A DNA stretch of 64,000 nucleotides from Paraburkholderia ribeironis (GTDB lineage: Bacteria > Pseudomonadota > Gammaproteobacteria > Burkholderiales > Burkholderiaceae), in NCBI RefSeq assembly GCF_900019265.1, contig NZ_CYGX02000005.1, positions 1 to 64,000 of the forward strand, given 5' to 3'. The notes under the pieces are model-generated. The model saw only the letters and a list, made by a program, of their open reading frames with translations. It did no database searches and had not been told where the DNA came from. Below are positions 8,373 through 18,954 of the stretch, one piece after another. How positions within the stretch are numbered: position 1 is the stretch's first letter; the number at the start of each line of letters is the position of its first letter. The translations under genes were made by a program, and so were the position numbers.

Positions 8373-8988
8373 GCCAGTCCTCACCGAAGATCAGCGCGAC
8401 GCGCTGCAAGAGGTCGCCAATCTGGCGATGGGCCAGGCCGCGACGCGCCTCGCGCGGCTGCTCGATTCGTTCATCGAACTATCGGTGCCGCGCGTGAAGG
8501 TGGTGGCGGTCAGCCAGGCGGCGCAGGAGCTGCGCGCGATGACGGGCATCGAGGACACGGTGAGCGCGGTGCGTCAGGGCTTTCGCTCCGACATCAAGGG
8601 CGAGGCGCTGGTGATCTGCCGCAGCGACAGCATCGCGCAGTTGTGCTCGCTCGTCAGCGATCCGTACGCGCGCTCGAGCTACGAGGCGGTGAGCCAGCGC
8701 GAACTGATGTTCGATGTCGCGAACGTGCTGGCTGGCGCGTGCGTGTCGTCGATTCTCGACCAGCTCGGCCGCACACCGGTGTTTTCCGCGCCGGGTCTGC
8801 TCGGCGAAGCGATGACGCTCGACGAAGTCTTCCAGCCCGGCGTGCTGCAGTGGCAGGTGGCGTTGCTGGTCGAAGTGAATTTCGCGCTCGAGGATCACCG
8901 CTTTCGCGCGCATCTCGTGATTCTGATGGCCGAAGAGTCGATTCGCCATATGAACGTGGCGCTCGACGCGCTGTTGTCCAGCCTATGA
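8365..8988 (+). CDS. CheC-like chemotaxis/phosphatase family protein
   Basis: A 207-residue protein with the pseudo-symmetric CheC layout. The first half has the catalytic-type motif E-x2-N (E16-V-A-N19 in QEVANLAMG) and the second a related FDVANVLAG motif near residue 113. CheC/CheX/FliY family members remove phosphate from CheY-like receivers. An AAGGAG precedes the start, which overlaps the receiver gene; its stop overlaps the diguanylate cyclase start (ATGA). Acting on the adjacent receiver is the natural inference. No chemotaxis genes lie nearby. Confidence 0.82.
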   Translation: MSEPVLTEDQRDALQEVANLAMGQAATRLARLLDSFIELSVPRVKVVAVSQAAQELRAMTGIEDTVSAVRQGFRSDIKGEALVICRSDSIAQLCSLVSDPYARSSYEAVSQRELMFDVANVLAGACVSSILDQLGRTPVFSAPGLLGEAMTLDEVFQPGVLQWQVALLVEVNFALEDHRFRAHLVILMAEESIRHMNVALDALLSSL

Positions 8989-9926
8989 CCGTGTCCGTGG
9001 AATCATTGAGCGAGCTGGTGGTCGAGCGCGTTGGCTTCGGCATCTTCGTGGTCGACCGCGACATGAATGTGCTCATGTGGAATCGCTTCATGCAGGATCA
9101 CAGCGGTTTGTCGGCGCAACAGGTGGTCGGCCAGTCGCTGTATGCACACTTTCCGGAACTGCCGCGCGTGTGGCTCGCGCGCAAGATCGAAAGCGTGTTT
9201 CAACTCGGCACGTTTGCGTTCAGCTCGTGGGAGCAGCGCCCGTATCTGTTCAGGTTCGATCATGACCGACCGATCACCGGCGGGGTCGACTTCATGCAGC
9301 AGGACTGCACGTTCATGCCGCTGATGCGCGATCGCGAAGTGGTGGCGGTGTGCGTAACGATCTCGGACGTCACGCATGTGAGCATCGTGCAGCGCGAGCG
9401 CGAAGAGGCGGTCGCGAAGCTCCAGGAGTACGCGGATCGCGACGGTCTGACGGGTATCGCCAACCGCCGGTTCTTCGAGGCGCGCCTGCGCGATGAATTC
9501 ACGCGCTGGCAGCGCTATGGCGGCGACATGTCGATGCTGCTGTTCGATCTCGACTACTTCAAGAAGATCAACGACCAGTTCGGTCACGGTGTCGGCGATA
9601 CGGTGTTGCGCGTGATGACGCAGCGCGTTGCCGAGGTGGTGCGGGCGCAGGACACGTTCGGGCGCTTCGGCGGCGAGGAGTTCGCGCTGCTGCTGCCGTG
9701 CACGCCGCTTGCCGATGCGATGCGCGTCGCCGACAAGATCCGCTGCGTGATCGCCGATACGCCGGTCGAGGTGCTGGGCACCAGCGTGCCGGTGACGGCG
9801 AGCGTCGGCGGCGCCGCGGCGCGCGAGGGCGTGCCGACCTATGACGTGCTGATCAACGAGGCCGACGCGGCGCTGTACAGCGCGAAGCGGCAGGGACGCA
9901 ACCGCTCGGTCGCCTTTCGACGATAG
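8985..9926 (+). CDS. Diguanylate cyclase with N-terminal PAS-like sensor
   Basis: A 313-residue protein. Residues 1 to about 135 resemble a PAS domain (GIFVVDRDMNVLMWN, GQSLYAHFPEL). A short coiled segment leads to a GGDEF domain (about 150-313) with the intact active-site motif GGEEF near residue 226. The RAQD five residues before it matches the c-di-GMP inhibitory I-site (RxxD), so product inhibition is expected. It makes c-di-GMP from two GTP. There is no membrane segment. The ATGA overlap with the CheC-like gene implies translational coupling, tying c-di-GMP output to the receiver/phosphatase pair. Confidence 0.92.
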   Translation: MTVSVESLSELVVERVGFGIFVVDRDMNVLMWNRFMQDHSGLSAQQVVGQSLYAHFPELPRVWLARKIESVFQLGTFAFSSWEQRPYLFRFDHDRPITGGVDFMQQDCTFMPLMRDREVVAVCVTISDVTHVSIVQREREEAVAKLQEYADRDGLTGIANRRFFEARLRDEFTRWQRYGGDMSMLLFDLDYFKKINDQFGHGVGDTVLRVMTQRVAEVVRAQDTFGRFGGEEFALLLPCTPLADAMRVADKIRCVIADTPVEVLGTSVPVTASVGGAAAREGVPTYDVLINEADAALYSAKRQGRNRSVAFRR

Positions 9927-10163
9927 TGCGCAGGGTGGGCCGCCGGCCGGTACGGTTGCCGAGGTGGCCGTGCCTCTCGCGTTCCTGGCCCTTTATCCAC
10001 CGACGAAACTGCGGCGTCTGCCAAACGTTGATATACTTTTCGCCGTTTCCGGCATGCCTGCCGGGTGTTTCGCGCGGGTCCGCACGCGCGGGCCGCCTGC
10101 CCTGCGGGTAGCCATCAAACCTCTTTGAACGCCTTTCAGCGGGCGCCTCCAGCGGAGATCGTC

Positions 10164-11012
10164 TTGGCTGTTTCCAATCTCGTCGTGGACGATACAGAAA
10201 TCGACGCCGCTGCCGCCACGTCCGGCAGCTCGTTCTATCTCGCGATGCGCATTCTGCCGGCCGCGCAGCGCGATGCAATGTATCAGGTCTACGCGTTCTG
10301 CCGCGCTGTCGACGATATCGCCGACAGCGACATGCCGCGCGCCGAACGCGCTGCCGCGCTCGAGTGCTGGCGCGCCGACATCGACGCGTGCTATGCCGGC
10401 GCGCCGCGTGCTTCGCTGAGCGCGCTGACGCGGCACATTCACACGTTTCACCTGCATCGCGAAGATTTTCACGCGATGATCGATGGCATGGCGATGGACG
10501 CCGCCGCCGACATCTGCGCGCCCGACGAAGCCACGCTCGACCTCTACTGCGACCGCGTCGCCAGCGCGGCGGGCCGTCTGTCGGTGAGAATATTCGGGAT
10601 GCAGGACGAGCCCGGCCGTCTGCTCGCGCACCATCTGGGTCGCGCGCTGCAACTGACCAACATCCTGCGCGATATCGACGAAGACGCCGGTATCAACCGC
10701 TGCTACCTGCCGCGCGAATTGCTCGCACGCGAAGGCATCGCTGTGAGCGACCCCCTGCAGATCGCCGACGATCCGTCGCTGCCGCGTGTGTGCGCAACGC
10801 TCGCCGAGCGCGCCCGGCAACACTTCGCCGCGTCCGACGCGATCATGGACCGCGAGCCGCGCAGTCACGTGCGGGCGCCGCGCATCATGTCGGGCGTCTA
10901 TCGTTTGCTGCTCGAGCGCACGCTGGAGCGCGGCTTCGACATTCCGCGCACCAAGGTCAACAAGCCGCGGCTGCGCATGCTGTGGATCGTCGCGCGTTAC
11001 GCGCTCTTCTGA
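10164..11012 (+). CDS. hpnD: Presqualene diphosphate synthase HpnD
   Basis: A 282-residue squalene/phytoene-synthase family enzyme with both Asp-rich motifs: DDIADSD near residue 49 and NILRDIDED near residue 170. In the HpnCDE route HpnD condenses two farnesyl diphosphates into presqualene diphosphate. The start is taken as TTG at 10164, where a GGAG sits nine bases upstream and the family N-terminus begins. Four bases separate it from hpnE, so it heads the hpnD-hpnE-shc-hpnG operon. No hpnC lies beside it; a decayed copy is found near 22.3 kb. Confidence 0.92.
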   Translation: MAVSNLVVDDTEIDAAAATSGSSFYLAMRILPAAQRDAMYQVYAFCRAVDDIADSDMPRAERAAALECWRADIDACYAGAPRASLSALTRHIHTFHLHREDFHAMIDGMAMDAAADICAPDEATLDLYCDRVASAAGRLSVRIFGMQDEPGRLLAHHLGRALQLTNILRDIDEDAGINRCYLPRELLAREGIAVSDPLQIADDPSLPRVCATLAERARQHFAASDAIMDREPRSHVRAPRIMSGVYRLLLERTLERGFDIPRTKVNKPRLRMLWIVARYALF

Positions 11013-11016
11013 GCTG

Positions 11017-12282
11017 ATGGCGAGGCTCGTCCATGTGGTCGGTGCGGGCCTCGCCGGGCTGGCCGCCGCCGTGCAGTTGCAGCGGCGCGGCGCGCAAGTC
11101 GTGCTGCATGAAGCGGCGGCGCAGGCCGGTGGCCGTTGCCGTTCGTACTACGACGAGAAGCTGGGCGCGACCCTCGACAGCGGCAATCACATGGTGCTGT
11201 CGGGCAATGCCGCGACGCTCAGCTACACGCGGGCGATCGGCGCCGCCGACGAACTGATCGGCCCGCAGCAGCCCGTGTATCCGTTCGTCGACCTGGCCAC
11301 GCGGGCGCGCTGGACCGTACGCATGTCGCCGGGACATCTGCCGTGGTGGATTTTCGACCCGCATGCGCGCGTGCCGAATACCGGTCCGGGCGACTATCTG
11401 GCGCTCGCGCCGCTGTTGTTCGCCAAGCCCGGCCGCAGCGTTGCGCAGACCATGCGCTGCAACGGCCCGCTATGGGACCGGCTGCTGCGGCCGCTGTTTC
11501 ATGCGATGCTGAACCTCGAGCCGCGCGAAGCGTCGGCGGAATTGACCGGCGCGATGGTGCGCGAGACCCTGCTGGCTGGCGGCATCGCGTGCCGGCCGCT
11601 GGTGGCGCGCAACGGTCTGGGCAGCGCATTCGTCGATCCGGCGTTACGGTTGCTGCAACATGGCGGCGCAACGATCAAACTGGGTTCGCGGCTGCGGGAT
11701 ATCGTCTTCACGGACGCCGGCCGCGTGCAGGCGCTGCATTTCGCCGACCAGAGCGTCACGCTCGACGCGAACCAGGCCGTGATTCTCGCGGTGTCGCCGG
11801 AGATCGCGCCGACGCTCGTGCCGGGGTTGCGCGCGCCGAATCGCTTTGGGTCGACCGTCAACGTGCACTTTGCGGTCGAGCCGCCGTTCGGCATGGCGCC
11901 GGTCACCGGGTTGCTGAACGCGACCGCCGAATGGCTGTTCGCGTTCGACGGCCGCCTGTCGGTAACACTTGACGCGGCCGAGCGTCTGCTCGACACGTCG
12001 CCTGAAGCACTCGCGGCCACCGTCTGGGCCGAAGTGGCTCAAGCGGTCGATCTGCCTGCTGCGCCGATGCCGGCCTGGCAGGTGGCGATGGAAAAACGCG
12101 CGACGTTTGCCGCGCTGCCGGACCAGGAAACGCTGCGTCCCGGCACGCGCACTCGCTGGAATAACCTGATGCTTGCGGGCGACTGGACCGCCACCGGTCT
12201 GCCCGCGACGATTGAAGGCGCGATCCGCTCCGGCCAGAAGGCCGCGGATACGTTGCTGAATGAACCGATGGAACGCCGATGA
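11017..12282 (+). CDS. hpnE: Squalene-forming FAD-dependent desaturase HpnE
   Basis: A 421-residue amine-oxidase/desaturase-type flavoprotein. The N-terminal dinucleotide-binding motif GAGLAGLAAA (residues 8-17) is followed by the GGRCRSY second motif, and the C-terminus has the FAD-binding pattern MLAGDWTATGLPATIEGA. HpnE reduces hydroxysqualene to squalene in the HpnCDE pathway. It starts four bases after hpnD, and its stop overlaps the shc start by ATGA, so the three genes are translationally coupled. Confidence 0.92.
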   Translation: MARLVHVVGAGLAGLAAAVQLQRRGAQVVLHEAAAQAGGRCRSYYDEKLGATLDSGNHMVLSGNAATLSYTRAIGAADELIGPQQPVYPFVDLATRARWTVRMSPGHLPWWIFDPHARVPNTGPGDYLALAPLLFAKPGRSVAQTMRCNGPLWDRLLRPLFHAMLNLEPREASAELTGAMVRETLLAGGIACRPLVARNGLGSAFVDPALRLLQHGGATIKLGSRLRDIVFTDAGRVQALHFADQSVTLDANQAVILAVSPEIAPTLVPGLRAPNRFGSTVNVHFAVEPPFGMAPVTGLLNATAEWLFAFDGRLSVTLDAAERLLDTSPEALAATVWAEVAQAVDLPAAPMPAWQVAMEKRATFAALPDQETLRPGTRTRWNNLMLAGDWTATGLPATIEGAIRSGQKAADTLLNEPMERR

Positions 12283-14321
12283 ACGACTTATCTCAAGCCC
12301 AGCCACTGGACGACGTCCTGCCCGACCACACCGACGCGGTGCCACCCGCTGCGGCCGTCGAGCCGTTCGCGTCCGCGGCGTCGAGCGCTTCGAGCGCGTC
12401 GCTCGATGCCGCGATCACGCGCGCCACCGACGCGATCCTCGCCGCGCAAAAGCCGGACGGTCACTGGGTCTACGAACTCGAAGCCGACGCGACGATTCCC
12501 GCCGAATACGTGCTGCTGGTTCACTATCTCGGCGAAACGCCGAACCTGGAACTGGAGCAGAAGATCGCGCGCTATCTGCGCCGCATCCAGTTGCCGAACG
12601 GCGGCTGGCCGCTGTTCGCCGATGGCGCGCTCGACATCAGCGCCAGCGTGAAGGCGTACTTCGCGCTGAAGATGATCGGCGATCCGGCGGATGCCGAGCA
12701 CATGGTGCGCGCACGCGAGGCGATTCTCGCGCATGGCGGCGCCGAAAAAGCGAACGTCTTCACGCGGATTCTGCTCGCGCTGTTCGGCGTGGTGTCGTGG
12801 CGCGCCGTGCCGATGATGCCCGTCGAGATCATGCTGTTGCCGATGTGGTTCCCGTTCCACCTGTCGAAGGTGTCGTACTGGGCGCGTACCGTGATCGTGC
12901 CGCTGCTGGTGCTCAACGCCAGGCGGCCGCTCGCGCGCAACCCGCGCAAGGTCCGTATCGACGAGCTATTTCGCGGCGCGCCGGTCAATACCGGTATGAA
13001 CGAACGGGCACCGCATCAGCATGTCGGCTGGTTCAGCTTTTTCCGCGGCGTGGACGCGGTGCTGCGCGCGGTCGACGGCCTGTTGCCGAAAGCCACGCGT
13101 GAGCGCGCGGTGCGGGCGGCGGTGGCGTTCGTCGACGAACGGCTGAACGGCGAAGACGGCCTCGGCGCGATTTTCCCGGCGATGGCCAACAGCGTGATGA
13201 TGTACGACGTGCTCGGCTATCCGGCCGATCACCCGAATCGCGCGATCGCGCGGCAGTCGGTCGACAAGCTGCTCCTTATCAAGGACGACGAAGCATATTG
13301 CCAGCCGTGTCTGTCGCCGGTATGGGATACGTCGCTTGCCGCGCACGCGCTGCTCGAAACCGGCGAAGCGCGTGCCGAACAGGCGGCCGAACGTGGGCTC
13401 GCGTGGCTGCGTCCGCTGCAGATTCTCGACGTGCGCGGCGACTGGATTTCGCGTCGGCCGAATGTGCGTCCTGGCGGCTGGGCGTTCCAGTACAACAACG
13501 CGCATTACCCGGACGTCGACGATACGGCGGTGGTCGCGATGGCGATGCAGCGCTCGGCGGCGCTCACGCAATCGGCTGTGGATCGCGAGGCGATTGCGCG
13601 CGCGCGCGAATGGGTGGTCGGCATGCAGAGCAGCGACGGCGGCTGGGGCGCGTTCGAGCCGGAAAACACCCAGTATTACCTGAACAACATTCCGTTCGCC
13701 GATCACGGCGCCTTGCTCGATCCGCCGACTGCCGACGTGTCGGGCCGCTGTCTGTCGATGTTCGCGCAACTCGGCGAACTGCCGCAGAACAGCGAGCCAG
13801 CGCAGCGCGCATTCGCGTACATGCTGCAGGAACAGGAGTCGGACGGCAGCTGGTACGGCCGCTGGGGCCTGAACTACATCTACGGCACGTGGACCGCGCT
13901 GTGTTCGCTGAACGCCGCGGGCATGCCGCACGACGACCCGCGCATGAAGCGCGCGGTGCAATGGCTGCTGTCGATCCAGAATGCGGACGGCGGCTGGGGC
14001 GAGGGCGGCGAGAGCTACAAGCTCGACTATCGCGGCTACGAGCGCGCGCCGAGCACCGCGTCGCAGACCGCGTGGGCGGTGATGGGCCTGATGGCGGCCG
14101 GCGAGGTCAATCACGAAGCCGTCGCACGCGGCATCGACTATCTGCAGCGCGAACAGCGCGAGCACGGCTTGTGGGACGAAACGCGTTTCACCGCGACCGG
14201 TTTTCCGCGCGTGTTCTATCTGCGCTACCACGGCTATCGCAAGTTCTTCCCGCTGTGGGCGCTGGCGCGCTTCCGTCACCTGAAGCGCAACGGGCTCACG
14301 CGCGTCACGGTCGGGATGTAA
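12279..14321 (+). CDS. shc: Squalene-hopene cyclase
   Basis: A 680-residue class II triterpene cyclase, normal length. The catalytic acid motif DVDD (residues 412-415) is intact and several QW repeats are visible (QxxDGGWG, for example residues about 447-453 and 567-573). The enzyme cyclises squalene to hopene/hopanol in a monotopic membrane-bound form. Residues 1-45 are Ala/Asp-rich and poorly conserved, a normal feature. It is the central gene of the hopanoid operon and is also called hpnF. Confidence 0.96.
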   Translation: MNDLSQAQPLDDVLPDHTDAVPPAAAVEPFASAASSASSASLDAAITRATDAILAAQKPDGHWVYELEADATIPAEYVLLVHYLGETPNLELEQKIARYLRRIQLPNGGWPLFADGALDISASVKAYFALKMIGDPADAEHMVRAREAILAHGGAEKANVFTRILLALFGVVSWRAVPMMPVEIMLLPMWFPFHLSKVSYWARTVIVPLLVLNARRPLARNPRKVRIDELFRGAPVNTGMNERAPHQHVGWFSFFRGVDAVLRAVDGLLPKATRERAVRAAVAFVDERLNGEDGLGAIFPAMANSVMMYDVLGYPADHPNRAIARQSVDKLLLIKDDEAYCQPCLSPVWDTSLAAHALLETGEARAEQAAERGLAWLRPLQILDVRGDWISRRPNVRPGGWAFQYNNAHYPDVDDTAVVAMAMQRSAALTQSAVDREAIARAREWVVGMQSSDGGWGAFEPENTQYYLNNIPFADHGALLDPPTADVSGRCLSMFAQLGELPQNSEPAQRAFAYMLQEQESDGSWYGRWGLNYIYGTWTALCSLNAAGMPHDDPRMKRAVQWLLSIQNADGGWGEGGESYKLDYRGYERAPSTASQTAWAVMGLMAAGEVNHEAVARGIDYLQREQREHGLWDETRFTATGFPRVFYLRYHGYRKFFPLWALARFRHLKRNGLTRVTVGM

Positions 14322-14324
14322 CGG

Positions 14325-15071
14325 ATGCCGCTTTCGACAACGCCGTCAGGTCCATCGACCGATGCCGGCCGCCGCGGCAGCGCACCGGTGATCGTGGTGA
14401 CGGGCATGGCGTTCGAAGCGCGGATTGCGCGCGGCGAGGGCGTCGAGGTGGTCTATGCCGCGCGCACCGATCTGCTCGAGCGCGCGCTGAGCGCGGCAGT
14501 CGCACGCGGCGCAGCGGGCATCATCAGCTTTGGTACGGCGGGCGGTTTGGCGCCGGATCTGGAGCCGGGCTCGCTGATCGTCGCAGACGCCATCGTCGGG
14601 CCGCTGGGGCGCGCGGAAACCGACCGGCAATGGACCAACACGCTCGCCGCCGCGATGGCGGCAGGGCCGCTCGCGGCGCGTCTGCGGCGCGGTCTGATGG
14701 CGGCCGTCGCCGCCCCCTTGGTCAGCGCTGACGACAAGCGGGCGTTGCATCGTTCGACCGGTGCGTTGGCGGTGGATATGGAGTCGCATATCGCCGGCGC
14801 GACGGCCGCCGCGCACGGGCTGCCGTTTGCCGTGTGCCGCGCGATCGTCGATCCGGCATGGCGCACGCTGCCTTCCGCCGCCACTGCCGGTCTGCGCGAC
14901 GATGGCAGCACCGCGCTCGGGCCGATACTGCGCGAGCTGATGTGCGAGCCGGCGCAGCTCGGCGCGCTGCTTCAGGTTGCGCTCGACGCACGCGCCGCAC
15001 GGGCCTCGTTGGTCCAGGCACGGCGGGCGATGGGCGAGGCAGGCGTGTTGAAGAGACCAGCCTTGGTCTGA
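14325..15071 (+). CDS. hpnG: Hopanoid-associated phosphorylase HpnG
   Basis: A 248-residue protein of the nucleoside phosphorylase/MTAN fold. The fold signatures SFGTAGGLAPDLEPGSL (about 65-80) and AVDMESHIAGATAAAHG (about 148-164) are visible. By family knowledge HpnG releases adenine from adenosylhopane to give ribosylhopane, the step after HpnH. It begins three bases after the shc stop and is the last gene of the operon. The frame has no signal peptide. Confidence 0.9.
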   Translation: MPLSTTPSGPSTDAGRRGSAPVIVVTGMAFEARIARGEGVEVVYAARTDLLERALSAAVARGAAGIISFGTAGGLAPDLEPGSLIVADAIVGPLGRAETDRQWTNTLAAAMAAGPLAARLRRGLMAAVAAPLVSADDKRALHRSTGALAVDMESHIAGATAAAHGLPFAVCRAIVDPAWRTLPSAATAGLRDDGSTALGPILRELMCEPAQLGALLQVALDARAARASLVQARRAMGEAGVLKRPALV

Positions 15072-15290
15072 GCGGCAGCTTGTTGATGGCGGCGGTGCGC
15101 TCGCACGGCGCCCAGCGGCGCTACCCACTCCGTTAGTCTCGACGAGAGTGGCGAGCCCGCACCGCACGCACGCAGATCCGCTACGCCGACGAAGCGTTCG
15201 CTCACTCACTATCGCCTGAATTTAGCTCGTCCTTCGGCGCGTTCAGATTCGTTGCGCGCCTTGTCCCGAACCCCGCTGCTCGTCCCAATC

Positions 15291-16325
15291 CTATTGCGTG
15301 GCCGGTACCGTAGCCGGTTGCTTGTCACCGGCCGGTGGGGCCTGAGGCGCCGGCGTGACTGATGCGCCGGCGGGCGCTGCGGCCGGGGTGGTCGGAGCAG
15401 TCGGCTCGGCGGGCGCAGCGGGCATTGCGCCCGCCGCGCCGCTGGGCGTGGTCTCGCCCGGATCGCTGTAGTTCGGGACGCCCGCCGGCGCGCTCGGGGC
15501 CGCGTTCGGAGCGGCGCCCGGAGCCGCCTTCGGGGCTTGCGCGGCGTCGCCCGGCTCCGTGTAGTTCGGCAGAGCCGGTGCGCCTGCGGCAGGCGCGACC
15601 GCAGCGCCGGAGTCGCCAGTGTCGTCATAGTTCGGCAGCGGCGCGTTGTCGCTCGTGCCACGCAGGCGTGCACGGCGTTGCTGCAGGTACGCGTCACGCA
15701 CGAACGAGTATTTGTCGAGCGCGGCCTGCTCCAGCAGGTTGGTGGCGCCCAGCAGGTCGGAACGCACGCTGACGAACTGCAGCACGTACAGCGGATTGCG
15801 CACCGCCGGTTCCATGTAGTTCAGCGGGTTGAACTTCACGTCCACGACGAGGCCCATGCTGTCACGCACGGTGCTCGGCCCGAACAGCGGCAATACGACA
15901 AACGGGCCCGACGGAATACCCCAGTGGCCCAGCGTCAGGCCGAAGTCCTGGTGGTGCTTGGGCAGGCCGGCCGGAGTCGCCCAGTCGAGCAGACCACCGA
16001 TGCCGAAGATCGTGTTCATTGTGAAGCGCATGATGTCTTCGGTCGCGTCGGTGATCTTCAACTGCAGCAGCGCGTTCGCGGCGTTGGTCAGGTCTCCCAG
16101 GTTCGAGAAGAAGTTGCTGACGGCAGTACGCAGCGGCTGCGGTGTCACCTTCTGATAGCCCTTCGCGACCGGCTCGGCGATGTAGCGGTCCACGTTATCG
16201 TTGAACTTGAATACGGCCCGGTTCATCGGTTCCAACGGGTCGCCGGGCTTGCGGTCGGGACCGGTTGCGCAGCCGGAGATCAATCCGGTCGCGACGAGCG
16301 CCAGCGCGGCGTTACGCAACTTCAT
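15291..16325 (-). CDS. mlaA: MlaA (VacJ) family outer-membrane lipoprotein with extended repetitive tail
   Basis: A 344-residue lipoprotein: a signal peptide with lipobox LISGC (Cys19), then the MlaA domain ([15 protein letters not shown], the [17 protein letters not shown] segment, [15 protein letters not shown]). MlaA removes mislocalised phospholipids from the outer leaflet of the outer membrane. The family is usually about 250 residues; here about 95 extra residues form a Pro/Ala-rich tail with three PNY repeats ([24 protein letters not shown]). Its start overlaps the end of hpnN by 14 bases, so the two are co-transcribed, linking hopanoid export with lipid asymmetry. Confidence 0.92.
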   Translation of the reverse strand: MKLRNAALALVATGLISGCATGPDRKPGDPLEPMNRAVFKFNDNVDRYIAEPVAKGYQKVTPQPLRTAVSNFFSNLGDLTNAANALLQLKITDATEDIMRFTMNTIFGIGGLLDWATPAGLPKHHQDFGLTLGHWGIPSGPFVVLPLFGPSTVRDSMGLVVDVKFNPLNYMEPAVRNPLYVLQFVSVRSDLLGATNLLEQAALDKYSFVRDAYLQQRRARLRGTSDNAPLPNYDDTGDSGAAVAPAAGAPALPNYTEPGDAAQAPKAAPGAAPNAAPSAPAGVPNYSDPGETTPSGAAGAMPAAPAEPTAPTTPAAAPAGASVTPAPQAPPAGDKQPATVPATQ

Positions 16326-18954
16326 GCTTGGATTCCTTTTTGCTTCGCACGACGTTGGCGCGACGTTGGCGCGGCTTGCCCATCAGCACCGGCTGAAATA
16401 CCACCGCACCGATCAACGTGCAAACCAGCGACAGCGCCAGCAGTCGTCCCATGCTGGAGGTGCCCGGATGATGCGATAGCCACAGACTGCCGAATGCGGT
16501 CGCCGTGGTCGCCGCGCTGAACAGCACGGCATGTGTCAGGCTCGACTGCAGCAGACCGGTCTGGCCGTGGCGCCACGCCATCACGAAGTAGATCTTGAAG
16601 GCCACGCCGACGCCGAGCATCAGCGGCAACGCGATGATATTCGCAAAGTTCAGCGGCATGTCGAACACTACGCATAATTCCAGTGTGACGAGCGCGGACA
16701 CCAGCAGCGGCACCAGCGTGCGCAGCACGTCGCCGAGCCGGCGCAGCGCGATCCACAGCAGGATGGCGATCGACACGAGCGCATAGACGGCGGCTTGCAG
16801 GAACGCCTTGATGATCGTGTCGGCCGAATGCAGGATCGAAATCGGCCCGCCGATCGCGCCGGGCTCCGCCTTCTTCACCGCGTGCGCGAAGCGGGCGAGC
16901 ATCGCGTCGTCGTTGGGATCGATGCCGGGCGGGACTTTCGGCGCGATGTCGACGAGGGCCCGGCCGTCCTTCGACACCCAGCTCGAGGTGATGCTCGCGG
17001 GCAGGTTCTCGCGCGTGATTTCGGTGGGCTGCAGCAGGTTTTCCAGCTGCTTCAACGCGATGCGCAGCGTATCGGACATCGCAATCTCGGCGCGCTCGCG
17101 CGTGGCGGGATTCGCGTCGGCCAGCTTTTGCAGTGTCGCCGACAGGTGCTTCGCTTCGGCCGCGCCCGGGCCGGGGTGATCGTCGGCGGCGAGCGAGAGC
17201 TGGTTCGACGTGCGCTTGAGCGCGGCGACGCGTATCTCGTCAGTGGCCGGCGATGCCGGTTGCTGCTGTAGCGCGGGCAGCAGTTGCTGCGCGGCGCTCG
17301 CGATCAGCATCATCTTCTGCTGCTGCTCGGTGGGGATGAAGGTAGTCAGCGTATTCACGCGGCCCACTTCCGGCAATGTCCGCAAACGCGCCGCTATGGC
17401 GTCGGCCTCGGCGAGCGACGGCGCGAGCACATGCACGTTGTTGACCGCGGCTTCCGGCGAATCTTTCAGCGACAGCAGCGTGGCCAACGACTCCGTATGC
17501 GGGTCCTTCAGATGCAGCGGGTTGAAGTCGAACCGCAGATGCGCAAGCAACGGCGTCGCGCCGATCACGACGATCAGCGTGCCGATCAGCACCGGGTTGC
17601 GGTGACGATCGAGGAAATCGTCGACCGGTGCGAGCTGCTTGAAGCCCGGCGACGCGGCTTCGCCCGGCGGGTTGAAGACTTTCAGCAGGGCCGGCAGCAG
17701 CGTCATGTTGGTGAAGTACGCGACGAACATGCCAACGCCGGCGATCTGGCCCAACTCCGACACGCCGCGGTAGGCGGTCGGCAGGAACGAGAAGAAGCTC
17801 AGCGCGACCGCGACCGCCGCAAGGGTCAGCGGCACGCCGATGGTGTGCGCGGTATGCATCAGCGCGGCGGAAAGCCGGTCGTCGCGGTTGCGCTCCTCAC
17901 GGTACTTGACTGCGAACTGCACGCCGAAATCGACTCCAAGGCCGACAAACAGCACCATGAAGGCGACCGACAGCATGTTGAGCGAGCCGACCATCATGAG
18001 GCCGAGCGCGGAGGTGATCGCGAGTCCGACGAATAGCGTGATGAACACGGCGGCAATCATGCGGCCCGAACGCAACGCGAGCCACAGAATGATCAGCACG
18101 ACGATGACGGTGCCGATGCCGTTGAGCACCGCGCCGTCCTTCACCGACGCGAACTCTTCGTCCGCGAGCGGCTGTTCGCCGGTCAGGCGGATCGTCGCGC
18201 CATAGCGCGTATCGAGGTGCAGCGACGCGGCGGTGTCGCGAATCGCCTTGGACGCCATCGCGCCCGCTTCCAGCGCCTCATAGTTGAGCACCGGCTGCAC
18301 GAGCACGAACGCGCGTGCCGGATCGGTGGCGGCGCTCCTGTCGACCAACGCGCGCCACGAGAACGCCGCCGGCTGACCGGCCAGCACGCGATCGAGCGTG
18401 GTCGCGCTTTGCGACAGCAGATGGCTCATGTCGGAGAGCTTCACCTGGCCGAGTTGCAGTGGCAGCAGCAGGCTCGTGGTCAGCGTGCCGGCAAGGCCGG
18501 TCAGGCTCGGATCGTGGGCGAGGGTGTTGACGAGCGGGCGCGACTGAACGAGTTGCGAAGTGGTCGACATCACTTCGTCGGTTGACGGGAACAGCAGGCC
18601 GTTGTGTTCGAAGAACGGACCGCCGGCCGGCTGCGAGACCGCCACGAATTCCTTCGGGTCGGCCTTGAGCGCGGCGGTGAGCGCATTGGCGGCGGCGTCG
18701 GCGAATTCCGGTGCGCGCGCTTCGACCACCACCAGCACGGTTTGACCTCGATCGGGGAAGGCCTTGTTGATCGCCTGGTCGAGCGCTGACCATCGCTTGT
18801 CGGTTTCGATAAGACGGCTGACGTCCGTGTTGATCTTGAAGTTGTCGACAACGTAGAAGGCGCTCAAAACGGCGAGCAGGATCGACAGTGCGATGATCCT
18901 GAACGGATGACGCACCGAATAGGCGACGAGACGGACAATGTATGACTTCAGCAT
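16312..18954 (-). CDS. hpnN: Hopanoid transporter HpnN (RND/MMPL superfamily)
   Basis: An 880-residue inner-membrane protein with the RND/MMPL layout: one N-terminal helix ([18 protein letters not shown]), a large periplasmic loop, a five-helix bundle with [22 protein letters not shown], then a second loop and second bundle. HpnN moves hopanoids from the inner to the outer membrane. The ATG at 18954 is used; the frame is open upstream only through a TTG. It overlaps mlaA downstream and is divergent from hpnM, whose product is MlaC-like, so all parts of a lipid-transfer route lie together. Confidence 0.92.
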   Translation of the reverse strand: MLKSYIVRLVAYSVRHPFRIIALSILLAVLSAFYVVDNFKINTDVSRLIETDKRWSALDQAINKAFPDRGQTVLVVVEARAPEFADAAANALTAALKADPKEFVAVSQPAGGPFFEHNGLLFPSTDEVMSTTSQLVQSRPLVNTLAHDPSLTGLAGTLTTSLLLPLQLGQVKLSDMSHLLSQSATTLDRVLAGQPAAFSWRALVDRSAATDPARAFVLVQPVLNYEALEAGAMASKAIRDTAASLHLDTRYGATIRLTGEQPLADEEFASVKDGAVLNGIGTVIVVLIILWLALRSGRMIAAVFITLFVGLAITSALGLMMVGSLNMLSVAFMVLFVGLGVDFGVQFAVKYREERNRDDRLSAALMHTAHTIGVPLTLAAVAVALSFFSFLPTAYRGVSELGQIAGVGMFVAYFTNMTLLPALLKVFNPPGEAASPGFKQLAPVDDFLDRHRNPVLIGTLIVVIGATPLLAHLRFDFNPLHLKDPHTESLATLLSLKDSPEAAVNNVHVLAPSLAEADAIAARLRTLPEVGRVNTLTTFIPTEQQQKMMLIASAAQQLLPALQQQPASPATDEIRVAALKRTSNQLSLAADDHPGPGAAEAKHLSATLQKLADANPATRERAEIAMSDTLRIALKQLENLLQPTEITRENLPASITSSWVSKDGRALVDIAPKVPPGIDPNDDAMLARFAHAVKKAEPGAIGGPISILHSADTIIKAFLQAAVYALVSIAILLWIALRRLGDVLRTLVPLLVSALVTLELCVVFDMPLNFANIIALPLMLGVGVAFKIYFVMAWRHGQTGLLQSSLTHAVLFSAATTATAFGSLWLSHHPGTSSMGRLLALSLVCTLIGAVVFQPVLMGKPRQRRANVVRSKKESKHEVA

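Noticed and set aside
12966..14279. A 437-codon minus-strand open frame inside shc
   Set aside because: Antisense shadow of the squalene-hopene cyclase, with a composition typical of reversed GC-rich codons and no recognisable domain.
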